Source of the DNA: Oscillospiraceae bacterium
Lineage (GTDB): Bacteria > Bacillota > Clostridia > Oscillospirales > Oscillospiraceae
Reading direction: 5' to 3'
Length of the DNA: 18,397 nt
Assembly: GCA_020025175.1 (NCBI GenBank)
Contig: JAHHSM010000029.1
Span: 1-18,397 of the forward strand
Shown here piece by piece: positions 13,765-18,397 of the stretch. The position numbers and the translations under genes were made by a program. Each line of letters begins with the position of its first letter. The first letter of the stretch is position 1. The notes beneath the pieces were generated by a model. It saw nothing but the letters and a program-made list of their open reading frames with translations, had not been told where the DNA came from and searched no databases.

Positions 13765-14685
13765 ATGCTGCAAACAGTTGCACAGCAGTTCGCACAACTG
13801 GGCACTGATATTTCCACCACATGGGCAGCCTCCGGTCCGCAGTATCTGCACGGTATGTGGAACACTATTTCCCTCGCCGTGCTTGCTACCCTGATCGGCT
13901 GTATTATCGGCTTTTTCTGCGGAATCCTGCAAACCATTCCCTGTGCAAAGAGCGACAATGTGATAAAGCGCTTTTTCCTGAAGCTGATCAATATTATAAT
14001 CCGTATTTATGTAGAAGTATTTCGTGGCACCCCTATGATCCTGCAAGCTGTGTTTATTTACTATGGTCTTCCCTATTTTACCGGTTCTCAGATGCAGTGG
14101 TCCAATGTGTTTGTCGCAGCACTGTTTATTGTGTCTATTAATACCGGTGCTTATATGGCCGAATCTGTGCGAGGCGGTTTCCTGTCGATTGATCCCGGTC
14201 AAACGGAGGGCGCAAAGGCAATTGGTATGAATCATTTTCAGACCATGCTCTATGTCATTATCCCTCAGGCACTGCGCGTGCTTCTGCCCCAGATCGGAAA
14301 CAATTTAATTATTAACATCAAAGATACTTCCGTAATGTTTATTATCAGTTATGGTGAATTGTTCTCCGTGCACCGCACAATCGTTGGTGCTACCTTCGTT
14401 TATTTCCCCTCTGCCGCCATTGAAATGGCTGCATACCTCTCCATGACGCTAATCGCTTCCTTCCTCTTGCGCTGGCTCGAAAAGCGTATGGACGGCAGCA
14501 ATAACTATGAATTGGTCAATGAGGATCAGCTCGTTGGTGCCGCCGGTACCTACAACCATCCCGGTAAGGGCAGTCCCTTTGATGAACGCAGCAAAGAATA
14601 TGCCAATCCTTCCGCAGCTGAAAAATGCACGGTACAGGAAGAGCTTCTGAAAAACAGAAATGGCAGCACGAGAGGAGATCGTTGA
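13765..14685 (+). CDS. Amino-acid ABC transporter permease (HisM/GlnP type)
   Basis: This is an integral membrane subunit of a polar amino-acid importer. Hydrophobic segments include about residues 31-53 (ISLAVLATLIGCIIGFFCGIL) and further helices to about residue 235. FRGTPMILQAVFIYYGLP and the EAA loop EGAKAIGMNHFQTMLYVIIPQALR, which docks on the ATPase, are typical of the HisM family. DTSVMFIISYGEL follows. At 306 residues it is longer than the usual 215-240. The extra is an N-terminal segment of about 28 residues and a polar C-terminal tail of about 60 residues after the last helix (RWLEKRMDG onward). The ATG has AAAGGAG 9 nt upstream. Only 1 bp separates it from the ATPase gene. Confidence 0.93.
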   Translation: MLQTVAQQFAQLGTDISTTWAASGPQYLHGMWNTISLAVLATLIGCIIGFFCGILQTIPCAKSDNVIKRFFLKLINIIIRIYVEVFRGTPMILQAVFIYYGLPYFTGSQMQWSNVFVAALFIVSINTGAYMAESVRGGFLSIDPGQTEGAKAIGMNHFQTMLYVIIPQALRVLLPQIGNNLIINIKDTSVMFIISYGELFSVHRTIVGATFVYFPSAAIEMAAYLSMTLIASFLLRWLEKRMDGSNNYELVNEDQLVGAAGTYNHPGKGSPFDERSKEYANPSAAEKCTVQEELLKNRNGSTRGDR

Positions 14686-14686
14686 C

Positions 14687-15433
14687 ATGAGTGAAACTAC
14701 AATTTTGGAGGTCCGCCATCTCTCCAAGTCCTTCGGCGCCCATCAGGTTTTGAAGGATATTGATTTTGTTGTCCGCCCCGGCGATGTGACCAGCATCATC
14801 GGCTCATCCGGTTCCGGTAAATCTACCTTGCTGCGCTGCATCAACCTGCTGGAAACACCCAGCAGCGGCGAAATACTTTTTCATGGTGACAATATCATGA
14901 AGCGCAAAGGCGGCGCAACTGCTTACCGTTCTCGTGTAGGCATGGTGTTCCAGTCTTTCAATTTATTCAATAATATGTCCGTACTGGATAACTGTATTGT
15001 AGGGCAGACCAAAGTACTTAAGCGCAGCAAAGCAGAAGCAAAAGAGAATGCTATGAAGTATCTTGAAAAAGTTGGTATGGCACCATATATCAACGCCAAA
15101 CCCCGTCAGCTGTCCGGTGGTCAGAAGCAGCGTGTCGCGATTGCGCGTGCACTGGCTATGAACCCCGAAGTGCTACTGTTTGATGAACCCACCTCTGCGC
15201 TGGACCCGGAAATGGTTGGTGAAGTACTCTCTGTTATGCAGAATCTTGCAAACGAAGGTATGACCATGCTGGTTGTCACCCATGAAATGGCATTTGCCCG
15301 TGATGTCAGCAATCGTGTTGTTTTTATGACAAACGGCGTCATTGGCGAAGAAGGCACGCCCGATCAGGTCTTTAATCATCCCACCAATCCTCGCATGATC
15401 GAATTTCTGACCCGTTTTCGTCAGCAATCATGA
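14687..15433 (+). CDS. Amino-acid ABC transporter ATP-binding protein (GlnQ/HisP type)
   Basis: The ATP-hydrolysing subunit of the importer acts at the inner face of the membrane. ATG 14687 is used because GAGAGGAG lies 9 nt upstream; an earlier in-frame ATG at 14660 would overlap the permease gene. The 248-residue protein has Walker A GSSGSGKST (39-47), Q-loop Gln89, ABC signature LSGGQ (142-146), Walker B LLFDEP (163-168), a D-loop SALD and the switch His in VVTHEM. Length and motifs are standard for the polar amino-acid family. The operon ends at an intrinsic terminator 7 bp after its stop codon. Confidence 0.96.
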   Translation: MSETTILEVRHLSKSFGAHQVLKDIDFVVRPGDVTSIIGSSGSGKSTLLRCINLLETPSSGEILFHGDNIMKRKGGATAYRSRVGMVFQSFNLFNNMSVLDNCIVGQTKVLKRSKAEAKENAMKYLEKVGMAPYINAKPRQLSGGQKQRVAIARALAMNPEVLLFDEPTSALDPEMVGEVLSVMQNLANEGMTMLVVTHEMAFARDVSNRVVFMTNGVIGEEGTPDQVFNHPTNPRMIEFLTRFRQQS

Positions 15434-15439
15434 GTTAGA

Positions 15440-15469
15440 AGTCTCCTATTTCCATAGGAGACTTTTTTT
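15440..15469 (+). terminator. Terminator of the transporter operon
   Basis: AGTCTCCTAT (15440-15449) pairs perfectly with ATAGGAGACT (15454-15463) around a TTCC loop, and the stem runs into T7. Confidence 0.93.
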
Positions 15470-15474
15470 CTTCC

Positions 15475-15503
15475 TTCCCTTTTCTTTTAAAATGCGATAT
15501 ACT
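15475..15503 (+). promoter_or_regulatory. Possible promoter of the SLH lipoprotein gene
   Basis: A good -10 TATACT (15498-15503) lies 25 nt upstream of the ATG. The -35 region at 17-bp spacing (TTCCCT) is poor. A terminator lies just before, so the gene needs its own promoter. Confidence 0.35.
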
Positions 15504-15527
15504 ATCGCCACAGAGAGGTTGTGTACT

Positions 15528-16364
15528 ATGTTTCGTCGAATCTTTTTCGTTACTCTTTCTTTATGCCTTTTGCTTCCGATCTGCACAGCATGCACTTTGG
15601 ATTTGCCGGAAGCAACCCCTATCGTCGGTGATGTGAGCAATAAGCAGACAATCGAAACCATTTATCCCGAGTGGACTTCATCTGAAATTTATACAATCGG
15701 TCAGATCGTGATCTACGAAGGAAAATATTATCGTGTTCTCTGGTGGACCAGAGGCAATCCGCCAAAACCGGATATTGCATATGATGAATGGCAGTATCTT
15801 GGCGATATACCGTTAAAAGAAACCATGTATTATAATGATGTACATAACAGCACATGGTACGCCAATGCCATAAACACGCTGGCAAGTGCTGATATTTTTG
15901 AAGATACAAATACAAACTCTAATTTTTTCCCCAGCCGCCCTGCGACACGCGGATTCTTTGCTGTGATACTATGTCATGCATTGCATATTGCACCAGTCTA
16001 TAGCGGTCCAAACTTTGCCGATGCCGGTGACAGCTGGTATACTCCCTATCTCGCAGCATTGAAACAAAAAGGCCTTGCAACAGGTACCCCTGATAACCGC
16101 TTTGAACCAAACCGCTACCTGACACGTCAGGAGCTATGCAAGCTGATTTATGATGCCTGCGATGGTTATGCCGAAGACCCTGCTACCGCATTTGCCCCAT
16201 ATATTGATTCCGACGCCGTTGATACATGGGCGATTCAACCCTTATCATGGTGTATTGAGCGAAGTATTTTAAAAGAAGACGGCCCGCGCCTGCTGCCGAA
16301 AGAAATTGTATCGCGTGCAGAAGCCGCCCAAAGTATTTATGACCTACTTTACAGACCTCAATAA
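15528..16364 (+). CDS. Lipoprotein with CBM5/12-like module and three SLH repeats
   Basis: ATG 15528 is chosen because GAGAGG lies 9 nt upstream and the product then starts with a signal peptide (MFRRIFFVTLSLCLLLP). The probable lipidated Cys is residue 22 (CTAC; Cys19 is an alternative). Residues about 46-92 resemble a type 5/12 carbohydrate-binding module: YPEW, YTIGQIVIYEGKYYRVLWWTRGNPP and a closing W-x-x-x-G, with exposed aromatic residues typical of chitin or peptidoglycan-like ligands. About 102-275 are three S-layer homology repeats: NDVHNSTWYANAIN, FADAGDSWYTPYLAAL and IDSDAVDTWAIQPLSW as starts, with TRGFFAVIL, TRQELCKLI and SRAEAAQSI as ends. SLH domains bind secondary cell-wall polymers. 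No catalytic domain is present. The role is unknown; a membrane-to-wall tether or wall-glycan binding is inferred. Confidence 0.88.
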   Translation: MFRRIFFVTLSLCLLLPICTACTLDLPEATPIVGDVSNKQTIETIYPEWTSSEIYTIGQIVIYEGKYYRVLWWTRGNPPKPDIAYDEWQYLGDIPLKETMYYNDVHNSTWYANAINTLASADIFEDTNTNSNFFPSRPATRGFFAVILCHALHIAPVYSGPNFADAGDSWYTPYLAALKQKGLATGTPDNRFEPNRYLTRQELCKLIYDACDGYAEDPATAFAPYIDSDAVDTWAIQPLSWCIERSILKEDGPRLLPKEIVSRAEAAQSIYDLLYRPQ

Positions 16365-16406
16365 AAAAGATGCACCTGAGCATATGCTCAGGTGCATCTT
16401 TTTTAT
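16361..16406. terminator. Perfect palindromic bidirectional terminator
   Basis: The 46-bp segment is a perfect palindrome centred between 16383 and 16384, with an A-run on the left and a T-run on the right. It contains the stop codons of both converging genes (SLH lipoprotein at 16364 and aldolase at 16403). Confidence 0.93.
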
Positions 16407-17062
16407 TTTGCGAAATTACCCAGACGTACTCCATAATCATGCAGTGCCTGCTCTTGCTCCGCTGTTAAATATTGTGGCGTACCTAATGCACGTACTTGCA
16501 AATAGATCTGTGCGCATTGTTCCAGTGTTTCCATTCTGGTAAATGCCTGCCATAAATCCTTTCCCCAGGTCAATGCTCCGTGATTTGCCAGAAGCACTGC
16601 ATTATTCTCTGCAACATAAGGTTCAATGCTGTCTGCCAAAGCCTGCGTTCCCGTCATTGCATAGGGTGCCACATAAACTCTCCCCAGCTGAAGTGTTACC
16701 GGAGGCAAGAGCGGTTCTGTTAAACCGACTCCTGCAGATGCCAGCGCTGTCGCCCCCACCGTATGTGCATGCACAGCAGCGCGCGCCAGAGGATTCTTCC
16801 GATACACGCACAAATGGATTTTCAGCTCACTGGACGGTTTTGCATCTCCCTCTATTACGTTCCCATCCAGATCCGTTTTTACCAAATCCGAATCGCGCAA
16901 AAGTCCTTTTGCTGATCCAGAGCATGTTGTCCACAAATGCTTTCCTTCATCCACCAAGCAACTGAAATTCCCGTCTGTCCCGCGGTTCAGACCAGATTCA
17001 TGCATCAGCCTTCCGACCTCAATCAACAAATCCTTGGCTTCACGATCAGTGGAATATGTCAT
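16403..17062 (-). CDS. Class II aldolase/adducin family sugar-phosphate aldolase
   Basis: The 219-residue protein is a zinc-dependent class II aldolase of the fuculose-phosphate aldolase/MtnB superfamily. The metal ligands are visible as His98 and His100 (HAHTVGATALA) and His161 (ANHGALTWG). The catalytic acid Glu79 sits in PSSELKIH, and NRGTDGNFS and SGSAKG form the phosphate-binding loops. Members cleave fuculose-1-P or ribulose-1-P type substrates to DHAP plus an aldehyde, or dehydrate methylthioribulose-1-P (MtnB). It is 2 bp downstream of the MtnA-like isomerase gene, whose GAGGAGG end serves as its ribosome binding site. The likely substrate is therefore 5-deoxyribulose-1-P or 5-methylthioribulose-1-P, giving DHAP and acetaldehyde or methylthioacetaldehyde. 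That substrate is inference from context. Confidence 0.88.
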   Translation of the reverse strand: MTYSTDREAKDLLIEVGRLMHESGLNRGTDGNFSCLVDEGKHLWTTCSGSAKGLLRDSDLVKTDLDGNVIEGDAKPSSELKIHLCVYRKNPLARAAVHAHTVGATALASAGVGLTEPLLPPVTLQLGRVYVAPYAMTGTQALADSIEPYVAENNAVLLANHGALTWGKDLWQAFTRMETLEQCAQIYLQVRALGTPQYLTAEQEQALHDYGVRLGNFAK

Positions 17063-17064
17063 TT

Positions 17065-18138
17065 TTACGCCTCCTCTTTTTTGCGAAAGATGTCCCTAAG
17101 TGATTCTTTATACGGTGCATGCGCAATCCCCCACTCCGTGACAATCGCGGTAATCAGGTCATGGTCCGTGACATCAAAAGACGGATTCCATGTTTTTACG
17201 CCTTCCGGTGCCATACGTTTTTTATACCACATTTCACAGATTTCTTCCCCGTCACGCTCTTCAATCACAATTTCATCACCAGTAGCTGTTTCCATATCGA
17301 TGGTCGAAGACGGTGCAACAACATAAAATGGAATTCCATAACGCTTTGCCAAAACAGCAACACCCAATGTGCCGATTTTATTTGCGGCATCACCGTTGGC
17401 TGCTACACGGTCACAGCCTACAAACACAGCCTGCACCAATCCTTTTTTCATCACTGATGCAGCCATATTGTCACAAATAAGCGTTGTATCAATGCCCGTA
17501 GAGGACAGCTCAAAGCTGGTCAAACGTGCCCCTTGCAGCAACGGACGTGTCTCATCACAAAACACGCGGAAATGATACCCCTTCTCATGCCCGAGATATA
17601 TCGGTGCTGTAGCTGTACCATACCGCACCGTTGCCAGATGCCCGGCATTGCAATGCGTCAGCAAACCATCCCCCGGCTTTACCAGTGTCAAGCCATTCTC
17701 GCCAAGGCGCCGACACACATCAATATCCTCTGCCCAAATCGTTTCACATTCACAGCGCAGCTTTGATTGAATTTCCGCAACAGATCGTGCTTTATTTTCC
17801 AAAACCACCTTTTCCATCCGTTTGAGTGCCCAAGATAAATTAACAGCGGTAGGGCGAGCAGAATTCAGATAATCCGATGCTGCGCGAAATTGCTGGTAAA
17901 ATGTTTCATATGTATCTGCCTGAATTTCCTTTGCCGCAAGATAAATTCCGATGGCCGCCGCTACACCAATCGCCGGTGCACCACGCACACGCAATACTTG
18001 AATGGCCTCCCAAATTTCCTGCTGCTTTGTCAAATGCAACATCTTGATTTCCCCAGGTAAAAGTGTCTGATCAATAATAACCAGGGCACTGTTTGCATCA
18101 TCCAATGTGACTGTATCATAATTTAAGATGGACTCCAT
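17065..18138 (-). CDS. mtnA: S-methyl-5-thioribose-1-phosphate isomerase (MtnA family)
   Basis: The 357-residue protein belongs to the MtnA/eIF2B-alpha-like isomerases that convert 5-methylthioribose-1-P (or 5-deoxyribose-1-P) to the corresponding ribulose phosphate. It has the RVRGAPAIGVAAAIG motif (50-64) and HCNAG with catalytic Cys163. GCDRVAANGDAANKIGT carries catalytic Asp243, and the C-terminal half contains IDTTLICDNMAASVM. The residues after CNAG read HLATVRYGTA where GxLAT..YGTA is usual, a small variation. The ATG has a GGGGG-rich site upstream. It is the first gene of a two-gene operon with the class II aldolase. Homologues called DrdI act in 5-deoxyribose disposal; sequence alone does not separate the two roles. 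Confidence 0.93.
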   Translation of the reverse strand: MESILNYDTVTLDDANSALVIIDQTLLPGEIKMLHLTKQQEIWEAIQVLRVRGAPAIGVAAAIGIYLAAKEIQADTYETFYQQFRAASDYLNSARPTAVNLSWALKRMEKVVLENKARSVAEIQSKLRCECETIWAEDIDVCRRLGENGLTLVKPGDGLLTHCNAGHLATVRYGTATAPIYLGHEKGYHFRVFCDETRPLLQGARLTSFELSSTGIDTTLICDNMAASVMKKGLVQAVFVGCDRVAANGDAANKIGTLGVAVLAKRYGIPFYVVAPSSTIDMETATGDEIVIEERDGEEICEMWYKKRMAPEGVKTWNPSFDVTDHDLITAIVTEWGIAHAPYKESLRDIFRKKEEA

Positions 18139-18397
18139 AGAATATCCCCCTTTATCATCAGCGTTACGCTACAAGGCTACACCATTTACTATGACTTGTC
18201 AAAGTCTAAGGCTTCCTTATAGACGCTCTCCCCCCTTCAAACCCTCATTTATACATTGCATTCAGGCGCTAAATTCATTTTTAAAGCCATTTCATGGTTA
18301 CTTTCGTGAAACTTTATAAAAATATTCAAAATTTTTCTCTCTTCTTCATGTAATTCTGATATTTACATCATCAATTTAATATAGTAAACTGCTAATG
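18139..18397. other. Non-coding upstream region of mtnA
   Basis: No gene or recognised riboswitch is seen in these 259 bases. On the minus strand TTGACA (18197-18202) and TAGCCT (18174-18179) at 17-bp spacing may be the mtnA promoter; the -10 element is weak. A short AGCG/CGCT hairpin lies between it and the gene. On the plus strand TTTACA (18362-18367) and TAAACT (18385-18390) at 17-bp spacing could be a promoter for a gene beyond the window edge. The right half is AT-rich. Confidence 0.45.

Noticed and set aside
13720..14235. 171-codon minus-strand frame opposite the permease gene
   Set aside because: Antisense to a gene with conserved transporter motifs; the His/Cys-rich product is typical of shadow translation.
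18139..18260. SAM riboswitch ahead of mtnA
   Set aside because: MtnA genes are often S-box controlled, but none of the conserved S-box blocks is visible on the minus strand here.
1..18397. CRISPR arrays, insertion sequences, phage genes or defence systems
   Set aside because: No regularly spaced repeats, transposase or integrase motifs, or terminal inverted repeats with duplications were seen on either strand.

Overview
The window looks like a stretch of chromosome from an anaerobic, low-to-mid GC Firmicute, most likely a gut-type Clostridia (Oscillospirales or a relative). This is inferred from gene content: a YerC/YecD regulator, a type I-beta DAHP synthase, a PurA that starts with a GANWGDEGKGK motif, a lysine riboswitch, an SLH-domain lipoprotein, AGGAGG-type ribosome binding sites and sigma-A-like promoters. 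No mobile element, CRISPR array or rRNA is visible.

Layout. At the left edge is the 5' part of a minus-strand tRNA-Val(TAC) behind a perfect-consensus promoter. Next is a minus-strand operon of yerC-like regulator, methyltransferase and hslO (Hsp33). Divergent from it are a DUF3298-type protein and purA (plus strand). purA ends at a bidirectional terminator shared with a large minus-strand operon read right to left as aroF-aroB-aroA-aroC-gamma carbonic anhydrase-pheA-aroK-aroE. This encodes six of the seven steps to chorismate (3-dehydroquinate dehydratase is absent) plus chorismate mutase/prephenate dehydratase, so the operon is directed to phenylalanine.

The control region between aroF and the next operon (11899-12698) is the most interesting part. 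On the minus strand, a strong promoter drives a leader of about 250 nt. It encodes a 32-residue peptide with six Phe, two Tyr and one Trp, followed by mutually exclusive RNA structures. These are a 15-bp anti-antiterminator that uses the Phe codons, an antiterminator that overlaps the leader stop codon, and an intrinsic terminator. This is a complete ribosome-mediated attenuator. On the plus strand, back to back with it, is a lysine riboswitch with its own promoter and terminator, ahead of an amino-acid ABC transporter (binding lipoprotein, permease, ATPase). Two unrelated RNA sensors of amino-acid supply therefore sit head to head.

The right part holds a lipoprotein with a CBM5/12-like module and three SLH repeats (plus strand). 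It is convergent, through a perfect palindromic terminator, with a minus-strand pair: class II aldolase and MtnA-type sugar-phosphate isomerase. That pair suggests disposal or salvage of 5'-deoxyadenosine/methylthioadenosine sugars without oxygen-dependent enzymes. The last 259 bases are non-coding upstream sequence of that pair.
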